This document shows, piece after piece, positions 12,436 through 25,039 of a DNA stretch of 64,000 nucleotides. The notes beneath the pieces were generated by a model. That model saw only the letters and a list, made by a program, of their open reading frames with translations. It was not told the origin of the DNA and did not search any database. The first letter of the stretch is position 1. The number at the start of each line of letters is the position of its first letter. Made by a program: the position numbers and the translations under genes. Source of the stretch: Kudoa neothunni (Eukaryota > Cnidaria); the NCBI GenBank assembly GCA_964304625.1, contig OZ199838.1, positions 7,564,001 to 7,628,000 on the forward strand, in the 5' to 3' direction.

Positions 12436-14215
12436 TTAGTGAGAATGCTGTTCATTCATTGAAGCAATTAGTTTGTCTATTCTTGGGCTTGTTGATGACA
12501 ATCTTACTCTCATATCATCACTAGTGCTCAAGCGATTCCTGGCCTTTGTTTTCACTGTTACCAATGTTGAAAATCCTGATTCACAAAGGTAAGTAGACAC
12601 TAAAGGAACGAGCACTTGGAAAGCATGTCGGGTGAGAAGAGGAAATGAATCTAAAAGGTCGAGCCAAAAATTTATACCGACCTCCCCAAATTCATTTTTG
12701 AGAATAGAAGATTGAAGATCAATCAGTTAGTCTTTTGCAGGATCACTATCATCTATTTCTGATAATGAAGTAGAAAAAGGTCCAAAAATCCATTTGCCGG
12801 TTGGAACCATATCTTTGGAAAAGTAGTCATTAAATTGATTCCTCAAAATTCCCAAATGCTCGGCGATTTCTTCATTAACTAGAGAAATTGAGACAGATTT
12901 GTTATTTTTGAGTTCATCTAAGTTTGGAAAATTTGCTACGTTATTTTGTAAAACCCTACGTACCCATAAATCTAGTTTTGATTGTAAAGCTGTCATAATC
13001 TCGCATGCTTCCACAATAGTTACTGCTTCTCCTTGAAGCTGCATATTAACTTGATTGAGATGATTAAATACATATGAAAGGTAAGCTTAAGCTAAGCGGG
13101 CGATGAACTCAGGATCAGCGAAGTCCTCAGAAATGTCTGAATCGCACTCGCGACGAAAAGTTTCAAATTCGGTATGAAGCTCAAAAACACAGTTAATAAC
13201 CATTCTCCTCGAGAGTCATCTTATTTCATTATGGAGTAAAAGAACGGTACATTCAGAGCTCATCTCCTCACAAAAGGCTTTAAACAAGCGTTGATTCGAT
13301 GCTCTGGCTCGAATGAAGTTCACGGTCTCGACGACTTCGTCCATAATAATTTTTAGGTTTGGGGGGAGGGTCCTTGAAGCCAAAGCATATCTGTAAAGAA
13401 CACAATGTGTTGTTATCACATTTGGTGCTTGTTGTTTAACAAGGGCGGTGAAACCTGATCTTACTCCCATCATAGCTGGAGCTCCGTCAGTACAGATTGA
13501 CTCAATCATTTCCCAAATAAGACCGTGCCTTTCAAAAAAATCTTGTATGTTTATCATTGCATCGGCAGCTTTGGTGATCTTTTCCAAGTTATCGCAGAAT
13601 AAAAATTTATTTTTTAAAACATTTACACTTATGTACCTGGCGAAAACAATAAGTTGTTGAAATTGGATACATCACAGGATTCATCCAGTTGCAATGAAAT
13701 TTTCGCTCTGCTGGATTTGATTTTTCCAACAATTTGGTCGCAAATATCTTGGGACATTTAGCAAATCCGTCGTTGAATTGTATTATTAGAAAACGGAATG
13801 GTTTGAATGTTCATCCGTGCTTCTTCACCGCATACCAAACTAGCTTCATCATATCTAGGGCACAAGGTTTAATAAGATTCTCACCAATGTCGTGGGGCCT
13901 CTTTGCTTTTGCTATACGTTATGCTACGTGATAGGACGCTGCAAGCGTTGGCTTTTTCTCTGGTATGAAACCGAGTTTTGGTAATGTCCCCGCGGTTCTA
14001 AATCTATTCCTCCTTACCTTAAATTTAGCTCGATCATCAGATTCATGAGTAGGATGTACGGATTCTAGGTGCTGCATTAGAATCGAAGGTTTCATAGAAT
14101 CGTTTCCAAGGATCTTTGAGCACAAAACACATTGAGATTTCTCGACCCCATCCACAACGAGTAGATCAAACCCACACTGTATATACGAATCCAGATACTC
14201 ACGTTTCTTCGATAT
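12436..14215 (-). pseudogene. hAT transposase relic (ZBED5/SCAND3-like)
   Basis: The minus-strand N-terminus reads KKREYLDSYIQCGF and then a BED-type zinc finger (CVLC...H.ESVHP) at 14155-14060. The middle contains CTDGAPAMMG and RWLSRRM, typical of this hAT lineage, at 13587-13190. The C-terminal dimerisation region reads VSTYLCESGFSTLVTVKTK and ends SPRIDKLIASMNEQHSH. The frame is interrupted in several places, for example after AASYHVA and inside the 13.1 kb region. The order of domains and total length match full-length family members, so this was an autonomous copy. Confidence 0.85.
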
Positions 14216-14703
14216 AACAAAACTGAAGCAGATTTGAGTTGCTAATGATCATGTGACTAAAATCATGTTTGCTGTGAATGTGCAGAAATACCTTGTTCGG
14301 TGCTTATTGAATAAAAATAAAATTGGTAAAACTTGTTTCATTGGCGTAAGGAATTAGTTTTACTACACACGAAATTTTTATATTCAACTATGCTGTTCAC
14401 CAGTTTATCCCCTAACCTACCCAAATTTACCCCCGGTTGGGAACCCGTGCAGTAGGGGGTTTCCGTAGAGCCGATGCCCACATTCAGACAACTTTCCCAG
14501 ACTAATTCTGGGTTAGCCTAGGGTATGGTTGGGTTGGTGGTTGCTCCGAAACGAGGATGATTAGTGGGTTAAAATCCCACACTACCGCATAAACGTAAGT
14601 CGCCTTAATATGACGCTGCGGTGCCTAAAGCGTAACTGGAGAAGGCTTAACAAGTTGCGCCAGGGGTTTGACCTTGTTTACAAAAAAATGGTAAATGACA
14701 ACC

Positions 14704-15692
14704 ACAATTTCTTGAAGTACACTTGAGAAAAGTAATATTATTAATTACTGATTTTTGTTACTTACGTAATTTCTAAACAAGTTTTTACGCTAATAATGTC
14801 AATTCCTGATTGTACCATAAGAAGCACGCAAACTTATTTTTCATTCTAATTAATATAAACATTATATTTTAACAGAAAATATGTATATTTGAATCGATAT
14901 CTTCGAAGTTAATTGATGATTTTAGAATATTAGGAGGTTACGGAATGATTGCATTGACCATGCAAGTTTGTCAAACATTCAATGTGATAAGAATCACATT
15001 AAAATTAAAACACGAATTTAATGGATGGTTGGTATAATAGATAAGGTAAATTTAAGTTTTTTTAAACATTCCAAAATCTATATAGAAATTTAGTTGGACG
15101 TATCGTTCTAGACTGTATAAAGATTAGCCACACAATCTGAGAGGATGCTTGTGTGCATGCACTACCATTACCTCAAAGATTTAGGTCTTGCATAATAAAT
15201 AAAAAATGAATAATTATCATATGTTCGCAGTGAAAGTGCTCATACAATAAAGTTAAAGTAACCTTGAGAGCTCCTAAGGGTACAAAATAGATTCTCCAAG
15301 AATGCACGAACAAGTTACTATTCATGTATTTCAATCCCCAAATAATGGAGTAAATGGATATAAACATTATTTTTTAATATAATTCAATGTTTATGGGTAC
15401 ATTTATTTTCATCTATGACCAGACTTTAAAAGTTTGCCTCTCCAACATTTGAATGACAACATTGGAAAATTATTCCAGAAGATTGTGAAGGGGGAGCACC
15501 TAAGCTGATGTTGTTGAATCACAAATTATGTCTTTTTTAAAATAAAAAATAATTAAACAATAAAACGACAGAGTATCAATATAAAAATGGGAGACAAAGT
15601 CGTGTAATATTAAAATACGAAAGTAGCTCGTACTAAAACCCTTCTATTCTAATAGAAATAAATAATGAGCTTAATTTCTAACTTGTTCCTAG
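14704..15692. other. intergenic, nothing recognised
   Basis: AT-rich sequence between the SINE target duplication and the small piggyBac-type element. No exon, RNA or transposon end could be supported. Confidence 0.4.
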
Positions 15693-16656
15693 TTAACCTT
15701 CGGAAAATGGGACTCGAAAAACTCACGCGTGTGCCGAAGGGGGACCTAAAGTACTCCAGAGGGAGGTTTTTCAACTTAATTCGCTCGAAAGGATAAGCAA
15801 TCTGTTTTATGTGGTTAATACCTAATTTAAAATAAATGCAACCTCCAAGAAAATAAAAATATTTAACCAGCTAGGAAAAAAAATAAAAACAACTCGTAGC
15901 CACCACTTTTAAGAAAAAAAGCGAGAATAAACAAGAAATTCCTCAAAAATATAGGTTATGTTTGTATAAAGCTACTAAGTAACTATTAGAAAACTCAAGG
16001 TTGATATTCAAGTGAATTTGTCATCTGAAAGGAACAACCGACAAAAGCGCCACAACAAATACATCCGAAAATTTTCATTAATCTCATTTTGCGATCGTGG
16101 TATTAAAAGGTAGAAATATTTCGTTCCCTTCAAACAACTACCTTTCCCATTAAAATTGTTACTCGATGGTAAAAATCATGGCTGATGTAAAAAGAAAACC
16201 CCGGTTGGAAAAAAAATGAAATATTAATCGACCCATACTCTCAAAATTAATATACTACCGAAAGCGCTAATGTCTAACCATAATCTCAGGATAATCTCCG
16301 AGCTTTTCGGATTCTTCCGGTAGAAAATAAATTCAATACTTAGTCATACTCTTAATGTTTTTATTCCTTTCAAAATTAATTTTGAACCATTAATTTTAAG
16401 TTAAAAATAAATAAATAATAAATATAAGAGATTCAAATGCCTTTAAACACTAAATACTATTGGTTGGATTTTGAAAAAGTAGTCTATTATTTAATATCCC
16501 CAAGCAAATAATTTTTTGTTAGTTTAGTTTAAAATTTATTTGATATTAAAAAATTACATGGAAAATTATAGAGAAAATAAAACGTTAAAAATAGAAATTT
16601 CGAAAAATAAAATAATTGGGATTCCTAAAATACCCTGTCCATCCGGTAAGGGTCAA
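15693..16656. mobile_element. small non-autonomous piggyBac-type element (964 bp)
   Basis: The left end is TTAACCTTCGGAAAATGGG. The right end, complemented, is TTGACCCTTACCGGATGGAC, in which the TTAA has become TTGA. The subterminal block with CTCACGCGTGTGCCGAAGG resembles that of the solo end at 20645 (ATCACGTGTGTTCCGATGG), so the two belong to one family. No coding capacity is visible between the ends. Pairing the two ends is inference because the right one is decayed. Confidence 0.5.
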
Positions 16657-16963
16657 ACGTTGTTCTTTTGAAAATTAAACTAAAATGTGAAACTCACCCA
16701 TATACAAGAGATGAATGAATAATGTTGAATTGTTAAACGTTAATATAAGAAATATTTGTATAAATTAATTAGAGGCAACCATTTGGAAATAATTATGACA
16801 GTTTTGGAGCACAACTGGATAAATAGAACCCAATAAATTTTAAAAATAAAATATTTAGATAAAAACGCAAAAGAAACAGGAACGATTCAAAATCACGCAG
16901 AAATAACTAAAGGATACTGTTAAAAAATTAAACCAACAAATTACAAGCGGTCTGAGGAAAAGT

Positions 16964-19572
16964 TCAAACACTATTATTCCCGTTTAATTTTATGTGAATA
17001 TTGCTCATGGAGTCGTTTCCTTCAAGTGAAAGATTTTTTTCATTAGCCAAATGAAGCAAGCACACAATGGCGATGGGAATAGATACATTTTGAGCAGATT
17101 TACTGGGAAGTTGATCAATTAATGAACTATAAACTTTATCGAATGAGGTATTGTTGTCTTGATTAGAATCGATTTCATCAGAGGGTTGTTGGCCGGTGAA
17201 GGAACTAACCGGCTTAAGATGTTGCTCATCTTTGATACGATTATCATGTTTGACCTCGTCATTTTTTAATATATCCCAAATGGTGGATTTGATTTGGCGG
17301 GTGTCGAATCGTTTGGCAAATCTAGCATATTCGATCTTGTTTTTTTGGCTAATGCATCCAGTCATTGGCATTGGAGTAGCGACAACCCCAGTAAATATCC
17401 CACCACTTTTATCGTCTTGAAATATGGAAGGTCGAGGAGGTTTGAACGGAGAAGGAAAACCAGTCGCGTACGTATTAAAATAGTCATCGCTGAAAGGTTT
17501 ATGATCACTCACATCATCCATCATTCCACTGCAATAGTTTAGGCGATCGTTGTCATTATCATAATCGTAAATTTGGCCATTTTGAAGAGTGACAATGGGA
17601 GCATCATTGTCATCTTTTTCAGTAAAGTTTTGACTAAGTTTGATGTTTGGCATTAGAAACAATTGGAAAAGTGGTTTAATATCAACAGGATCAGTTTCAA
17701 GCATGGTGATACTGGATGCGTTTGTAGGTAGCAGAATATTCTAAAAAACGTTAGTCCTAACTCCACATCCAACAATACCTTTGAGAATGTGGACGATGCC
17801 TTTCCGGTTCTTAGTGATTTTTGGGCATCTGCTGACAGAGGTTCGGCAAAATTAATTTCTTCATTAACTGTTCCCAGTGCATTCGCGCCAAACCTGACGT
17901 TATCATCCAGCTGTTTACGTTTCCGGGGCTGTCGAGCTTTATTTGCGTTTGCGCTAATAACCGAGCCACGGTTGTCCAGTGTAGAGTCTCTTCCGCTGGC
18001 TTTTACAACCGATCCAGAAAAATGTTTCCAATGTTCAGGACCGGCCCACATATTAGGTATTTGAGAGATACTGTTTCTAACGTTATTGAGATTTTTGAAA
18101 TAAGAGTATTCACCAGGTTCCGTTGACAACTCAAGAGTGAGCCCTCCAGTCATATTTAGAGGCACATTCGATAACATATTGGTGAGTTCGGTGGCTACAC
18201 TTAGATTATTATTGTTTTTGGATACAACAGCTTCTGCTTTGTTTGGAAATTCAAATTCAATAGCACTAGCTTGCTGCGGGAAATCATTGTGATTGGTTGC
18301 ATCATCATAGTAAGCAACATCACCAGCAGTTTGCACATCAATTGGAATCGTGTCATTGTGATCACTTGCGAGACCACTTTGATCATGCTTCAATGTCTCA
18401 TCCATAGCATGAACAGTATCGATGAGTACACTTTGAAGCAATGTTTTACGATGTTTTTCAATGGCACTTCTATCCGAATCATTATCAACAATTCCAGTCA
18501 ACACATTTATATTATCAAGTATTGAGGTGTTGGTTTGGTGTTGATTGTTGGGTTTTCGCCATTGCAAAAATTTAAAGTTATCCACAATTCCAATAAGATT
18601 ATTCAACCTTTTACATTGTCCCTCATCATCGTATAAATCAACCAGGATGTCTTTAAGTGCATTTTCATCACAAGAACAATTAGCATCATTCCATAGACGA
18701 TCTTTAGAATTGGAAAATATGCAACTAATAGGATCAATAGTGAAATCTCCTTTGTCACTACAGGGTCCAAAGTTGTTCAACAAGAGTGAAGTGATTGGAT
18801 TTGAGTCAACATGTCCAAAAGTGAAACAATTTCCACCAGCATCAAAATCCAATGCATGTTTATCGTCATCGCTATCTTTTGTTGAATAGAATTGCTCAAG
18901 ATTAATATTTTTTAAATTTTTTTCAAGTTTACACATCAGATTTCGGTTGATGTTACGTTTTGACTTTTTCCCCTTATGTTTTTTGTTACGAGCAGCGTTA
19001 TTATCACCATCCTCTTGATTGGTGCTATCATCGCTGTGAATAGCTGAATCATCTATGTTGGCTGATGGTAGCTGTTCTGATCCAAGCGTGCCAGCTATTT
19101 TTACAGCATCACTGTGCACTGAATCCACACGATAACTGTAGATTTTTACACTAGCGTCCAATGTACATCCAGCAACTTGAAAATTAGTGGTAGCACCGCT
19201 ATTGTTGTCGTCATTATTGGTGGTTAACAAATCCTGCATGTAATCAATGAGTTGAAGTCCAAATGCATTTTTGATATTGATTTTGTTTTCACTAGATAGT
19301 CGAATACAGGACGAGTAGATTTCCTTTAGTTGTTCATGGGTAAGCCCGTTACTCATACAGCTTGTTCTTAATTGTTTTCGGCGTCCGAACAATGGTGAAC
19401 AAACGTAACTAGATGATTTATTTAGGTTGGAGAATTTGGCCTTTTCTTTCGAAGATATCTTTTCCTGATTATCATCATTCTCAATAATAGAGCTTGCAGC
19501 ACTGTTGCTGAACATCGAAATTGAAGAATTAATTAGACGACTGTTGTTTCCTAGCAATGATGAATTTTTCAT
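16964..19572 (-). CDS. NCAPH: condensin complex subunit 2 (barren/CAP-H kleisin)
   Basis: Two exons on the minus strand: 19572-17779 (598 codons) and 17740-16964 (258 codons plus stop), separated by a 38-nt GT-AG intron. The product is about 856 aa (human 741). Residues about 78-116 hold the motif LTHEQ...SENKI...NAFGLQLIDYM. Residues about 130-165 hold NFQVAGCTLDASVKIYSYRV, the conserved kleisin N-terminal block that contacts the SMC2 neck. WAGPEHWK follows near the end of exon 1. The C-terminal winged-helix region carries KSAQNVSIPIAIVCLLHLAN EKN. Long Asn/Asp-rich linkers explain the extra length. The first in-frame ATG after an upstream stop is at 19572. As the kleisin of condensin I it closes the SMC2-SMC4 ring in mitosis. 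It follows ADSS on the same strand after 231 bp. Confidence 0.93.
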
Positions 19573-19803
19573 GTTATCTATAGAGATGAGATTCAACAAG
19601 CACAAAATGTGGCCAATAACTATAAGAGACAATTGAACAGATCAGTGATTTGCGTACACACGGCCTCGATAGTAGTAAATTGTGCCTTTCGGCCATTTGT
19701 GCATGCGCGGCAAATAAATACACATTATACGACACCACCGAATATAGCGATTTCTATCGCAAAAACTATTCTATTGATATATTAATATTTTTAGATGATT
19801 CAT

Positions 19804-22800
19804 TTAATAAGAATCTAATCGAATGATGTCTTTTCTTCCTTTTCCAATGCCAATGAATGAAACTAATTTAAAATAGCCGATAATAAATGCTAATAAAACA
19901 CGGATAAAGTGGAATGAATAGGAGATTACTTGGAATTCCCACCGAAGATTCGATAAAGTTGATATACTTTTTACAATTTTTGGGAAGATCATCAAATTTG
20001 GTGTTTTTCGATATATCACATTTCCATCCTGGAAACACTTCGTACACCACTCGATACTTATCAAGCTTGTATTGATTGGCTATTGTTAGATTTAATGCGC
20101 ATGTCATAAAAACCCTTTGATAATTTTAACAAAGTTTTACCCGGATAATGGTCAGTTTTGTTTCCAGCCTCATCAACATACGATGTAACAATCTTTATCT
20201 CATCAAGTTGATTAAGAACATCAACCTTGGTGAGCGAAATGCTAAGAATTGTTTAAAAACTCCATTTTTCAATTAAACAAACCTTGTAGCCCCATTGAGA
20301 CGAATGCAACTTTTGACAACAACCAAATCCAACCATCCGCATCTTCTTGGACGACCGGTTGTGGTCCCAAATTCTTGTCCTTGAGTTCGTAGGTGTTCTC
20401 CTATTTCCTAATATTTAAGGATATTAAGAAACATGAACGTGAGGTGAAACCGATACAGAAATTAAAATAAATGCAGGCGCACAAAAACCGATTTCATCGA
20501 GTTCAATAAATTATGCTTTAATTCAGGGGTTCTCAACCGGGAGTGAATCAAGTGACATCAAAATTAGATAGAAGTAGGGACAATTTTCGCATAATGCGGT
20601 TTTTGACTTATTTAACACTCATACTTAGTCGACAATTTTCACCTTTAACCCTCCCTGTATAGCGCGGGAAAAAATCACGTGTGTTCCGATGGGGTCCATC
20701 CGGACCCCAAATAAAACTATCTTAATAATCTTTAATTTCTTTATGCCATGCTTTAAAAATTTTTTCAACTATTTATAAGATGCTCTGCATAGGGAATTAA
20801 ATTAATTGTGAAGCGTTAGTAGGCTAAAAAACAGGGTTCCATAATGTACCAATACCGATTATTTAAAATTAATGAAGAATTTAGGAACAATACATTGGCC
20901 TGTTATTTTCGTCATTTTTATAATTTAAATATGCTATATGGAGAAATAACACGACCATTTATTCAATAAGATTCAAAACAACGAGCTTATAATTAGCATC
21001 CGAATTTACTTGACATGGCTTTTTGAAAAGAATTACGTGAGTAATATAAATTTAAACTCACCAGAATAGACTTAGGCATGATTTACAAGCTTGTAAAATT
21101 TTAGCAGTAACAATAGAATGCAAGCAGGCATTCACTGTTGTTTTCATCTGAATATCTTTGAAAAGTAAATAATTAGCGAAATAACCAAAAATTGCTATTG
21201 ATCTTATGGCGATTAAATTGAAAAATTTATCATAAACTTGCTTTTGATTTTTCTTACAAATATAAACTATTCCAAAGATGTCAAATATTACACAAACGTG
21301 TGAATATTTTCAAAAACAACAATGCTAAAATGCACATAAATGGTTTAATATGATTAACATTAGCACAAATTTGTTTTTTAACATACTTCATATCAGTGTA
21401 GGCGCGGATGAAATCATTTAATGGGAATAAGCGGGATTTATGAGAGGATATATAATCGAAGAGTGTCTATTGAATAACAAAAATTAAACCCTCACGTTTA
21501 GTTATTTTTAAATAAGTTCTTATTAGCAAACTAATTGTACCTTCAAAATATAAATAAGAGTTGCAAAGATTAAAAATGAAAGTCGCGCAAGCGTATATGA
21601 TATTTAAAATCGAGCCTAGGTGGCCCAAAAGCAATAGTCTTAATTAAAGATTAACGATAATGCAAATGAACAACGGCTGATGAGATTTACCCCAGATTCC
21701 TCGGATGGAAACGGGCCATCACCAACCCTAGTGGTGTAAGCTTTGACCACAATGTTGACAGAACCAATATTTTGTGGATTGAGTCCAAGTCCAGTTAACA
21801 CGCCAGCAACACCAGTGTTTGAAGACGTAACATATGGATAGGTTCCTATAGATAGGAGTTATTGCATTTCAACAATTTTTTATTATAGCTATACCAAAAT
21901 CAATGTCTAGCAAACAACCATTGGCTCCTTCTACAAGAATTTTCTTCTTTTCGTTAATGATTTGACTCATCAATTTAAATGTATCACAAACGAATGGTTT
22001 CAGCATTGTTGCATACGTCTGAATACCTTTATTAACTGTTGTATGGAGAATAAAATCACCTTATATTTGTTCATTTCTTTAGCAATGTTGACTTCCAGTT
22101 GTGGGAAGATTTTTTTATGGTAATCGACGATTGATACCAATCTAATTTTATGAATAGTTATGTAGATTCAATTCGAATAAAAATGTTATTAAATAAGAGG
22201 TATACAATTTTTCAAAATCTTCAGCGCTTAACTCCATCAATTCACACATTCTGATGCCATTTCTCAACATCTATGCGTTAATGATGTTTTGTCTAGTTAT
22301 TGTTGCTACCTTTGATGAATATGTGGGGCCGATCCCTTTTTTAGTTGTACCAATACTGAGTTAATTAATTTAAGTCATTTGTAATTCGCACAGTAAATTT
22401 TGTCGTACCTGTTCTTTCCTCTCATTGAATCGATATAACCGTCCACCGCTTGATGAAAATCAAAGACTAATTGTGTTAAAAGTTCAAATCAAGTAAAATA
22501 AACTTTTCATTAATACCTATATGCGCTCTGTCACTGATAAAGAGTCTGTCGGTGATATCGATGTTATCTAAAAAACGTTGATGACAAAGTTTCGCTAATG
22601 TGTACATTAAATAACTATTTTTAAGTTGTTCCAATTCGCTGAAGAGAGTTGGTATATGAATCACTACCCCGTTTCCTAAATTAAGGCGTAGAGCTTAGAT
22701 GTCCACAAAACAAAAATTACCAATAATAGCTTTACATTCGGGATTCACCAACCCACTAAATATAAAAATTTATAGGTATTGAACAATTACATTAGCAATA

Positions 22801-23051
22801 GCTTAAATAGTTACCTGGGAAGAAGATGAAAAAAATAAGATACATCATTGACAACAACTGTGTGTCCTGCATTACTTCCACCCTAAACAATGCAGAATTA
22901 CAGCCAGCCGCAACCAAATACATCATCTATTTAAAGGCATTACCTGGCATCTGCAAACATAATCCATATCTGATGCAATGGTGTCTACAATTTTTCCTTT
23001 CCCTTCGTCGCCCCATTGTGCTCCTAAAATAACTCCTACTTTGTTCGCCAT
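19804..23051 (-). CDS. ADSS: adenylosuccinate synthetase
   Basis: Fourteen phase-consistent exons on the minus strand: 23051-22944, 22882-22815, 22755-22721, 22675-22517, 22466-22409, 22355-22310, 22270-22206, 22141-22060, 22018-21895, 21845-21691, 20407-20283, 20241-20141, 20079-19930 and 19862-19804. They give 444 aa (human about 456). The enzyme joins IMP and aspartate using GTP, the first step from IMP to AMP, in the cytosol. Visible signatures: WGDEGKGK (residues 13-20, with catalytic Asp15), NAGHT (His43), [46 protein letters not shown] and a C-terminal [16 protein letters not shown] has Ser where GG(N/H)NAGHT is usual. Introns are 39-67 nt except one of 1283 nt that contains transposon ends. 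The ATG is followed directly by the conserved N-terminus. Confidence 0.96.
20524..20720. mobile_element. hAT-like and piggyBac-like ends inside the long ADSS intron
   Basis: CAGGGGTTCTCAACCGGGAG at 20524 is a typical hAT terminal repeat. At 20645 TTAACCCTCCCTGTATAGCG followed by GGGGTCC and GGACCCC is a piggyBac-type end related to the one at 15693. Matching opposite ends were not found, so these are truncated insertions. They lie in the only large intron of ADSS (21690-20408) and probably account for its size. Confidence 0.5.
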
Positions 23052-24447
23052 GCTCTGGATCGGGAAACTCACGCGCATGATTTCATTAGATCATAGTGGA
23101 TTGTATCCATTGATAACAATACTCTGTAAAAAATCGATATGATAAAAATAGATATTAAAAATTCTACTCGATTTTGTTTTAGAAGTCACTCTTATAATTC
23201 ATAGGGTTTCCAATTTTAGGGGATTAAATCCTTTCTATGTGGAATAAAAACACTTCCACGGACACATCAGGCAATTAAAAAAAAAACTAAGCATATTATT
23301 ATTATTTTCAATTATTTGAATTTGAACTGAATCTCATTAAAAAAAGGATTCAATACCATCCAATATAACACGCGCGAAGCGAAGATGTGACAAGAGACGA
23401 TTTCTTCATCTTCCGGATATTCTCGTTCCTTTTATGTTCATCAAAAAATAATCGATGGGTTATTTATTTTTTATCAAATGGATTCTTTGGTTTGCTTTAA
23501 TGCGTTAGATTATGAATCAATGGCTTAACAATTGAAAGTAGGATTAGATTGAGAGCTGTTATAAACACGCTAGTTGTTATTTTGTTCTACGATTCCTGAA
23601 TCTCCAACCGAACTCGAGCTATCCAACACCTCAAGTGCATTACACTTTTGTAATAAAATTACACAAACTTTCTATAGTAGGATAAAACTTAAATTGCTTA
23701 TTATGTATTGATGTGCCGTTTGATGGGTCGTTAAAAAATTAATTTAACGTTTAATGATTTTTTTGATAAAACCATGAGTTACTATAAAGATTGTGGAGAA
23801 TTATTATTCATTAGTAACTGGAGGATTTGGAATAATCCACCAACGCATGCGTAGTTTATTATGACTATCTCGAGGGTCGGCTAGCCGCATGTGGCTCTTC
23901 GAGGTCATATGTGTGCCCCCTTATGTGCATAGTATAAAATACCATATCTAAGGTTAAAATGCAAAGAAATTATATAATTTCTAATCGCTGAACTTATTTC
24001 TACATTCAAATTTTGAATTATCTTTAGAAATCGACCATTTTTGTAATGTAAACATACGAGTGGTGAAGAAATGTATGGTACGCTAACATCATCACCTTGA
24101 GCTGATTTTCTTTTATTGCCACTTACAAGTTGAATTTAGAAAGAAAAGATTCAGCAGAAATTTACTTATAAATAGGGAATGCAATTTTCGACGTTTGTTA
24201 TGCGCTCCGAATATCGTGGCCTTTTATTCTGCGATAAAAGGTCCTGACTTCAAAAATAAAAGATTAGTTTGTGACAATTTTTTTTATTATAATTCCGCTG
24301 CAATTTACACATAAAATGGAATAATGTAGAAGACATTAAAAACTTGTTCATTAGAATTGGCGTGCATAATAAACGTCGAAAACTATGATCCCTACTTATA
24401 AATATTAAGAACTCTTCATAGAATATTATCGTATACACCTACAATTA
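23052..24447. other. intergenic upstream of ADSS
   Basis: No gene recognised. It presumably holds the ADSS promoter (minus strand). A stretch near 23870-23920 (GAGGGTCGGCTAGCCGCATG) resembles a hAT-type MITE end, but no partner was found. Confidence 0.35.
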
Positions 24448-24580
24448 TTAACCTTCCGAGCGCCTCAAAATCGACTATACATACACTTGGTGCTCTTTGG
24501 GTTCAAATTGACCCCAGATTTTTATTGCATAATTGAATTCAATAAATAATTATGTAATCATTGAGAAAATTAAATAAAAA
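24448..24580. mobile_element. solo piggyBac end (element A family)
   Basis: TTAACCTTCCGAGCGCCTCA followed by CGACTATACA and GACCCCAGATTTTTAT. The latter blocks match, in order, the complement of the right end of element A near 4400-4470. The rest of the element is missing, presumably cut away when the hAT at 24677 or later deletions removed it. Confidence 0.5.
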
Positions 24581-24914
24581 TTTATCGATAGATTTCTGTT
24601 GTATTCTTATTAAGAGTTTCACCACATACATACGAAATAACCCGAACTCGCGCGAATTAACTGATACCATCTGTATCAGTGTTTCCCAACCTTTTTTTGC
24701 CTCGCCCCACTTTCCGATAAAAAAAATCGCGGCGTCCCGCCACACTAAAATCCATGTAATATTAGTGAAAATGTAGCTTTTAAACGGGTTTTTGATAGGG
24801 TATCCATATGGATATTTGAAACGAATAGACTTAAATATTGAAAAAAAATGAATACATTTGAATATGGCAGTGGCTATTGCTACGGATCCGTATAATCCGC
24901 ATGCGGGGGTTGTC

Positions 24915-25039
24915 TATTGCTACGGGAGGGAATAACTCCAAATCTACAAATTCACATAAGATTTGAAATTTATATTTGTAATCAATGATTTTTGGCCTAA
25001 CATAATTAACCGTTTTGGAGAAAATTTGAGCTATTGAAA
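24915..25039 (+). repeat. left arm of an inverted repeat
   Basis: About 125 bp that is the near-exact complement of 27245-27365. The arms differ mainly by a 4-base gain (an extra ATTA) in this copy. Weaker similarity continues outward, where the left arm carries an extra copy of GCTATTGCTACGG. Confidence 0.85.

Larger units (their letters stand above)
9068..14449 (-). mobile_element. hAT transposon (ZBED5/SCAND3-like lineage), interrupted by a piggyBac
   Basis: Terminal inverted repeats are CAGGGGTTCCCAACCG at the left and, complemented, CACGGGTTCCCAACCG at the right. The flanking octamers CAGATGGA and CAGTAGGG agree at 5 of 8 positions, compatible with a decayed 8-bp hAT target duplication. 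The element sits inside the SINE. Its transposase relic is on the minus strand at 12436-14215. Without the nested piggyBac (9161-11437) it would be about 3.1 kb. The stretch 11438-12430 is AT-rich non-coding hAT sequence. Confidence 0.8.
8813..14703 (+). mobile_element. bi-tRNA SINE, copy 1, split by a hAT transposon
   Basis: A perfect 14-bp target duplication (GGTAAATGACAACC) occurs at 8813-8826 and 14690-14703. The SINE body is 8827-9067 plus about 14458-14689, together 473 bp. The first module has a tRNA-like box A (TGGCATAGTGGTGTTAGG) and box B (GCGAGTTCGAAGCC). The second, near 14530-14590, has GGTGGTTGCTCC and GGGTTAAAATCCCAC. The 3' end is TTGCGCCAGGGGTTTGACC... followed by an A-rich tail. 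The 473-bp length equals that of the intact copy at 40457-40929. The gap is filled by the hAT at 9068-14449. Long target duplications and an A-rich tail imply LINE-mediated insertion. Confidence 0.85.

Noticed and set aside
17196-18889. Several plus-strand frames
   Set aside because: They are antisense shadows of the NCAPH exons.
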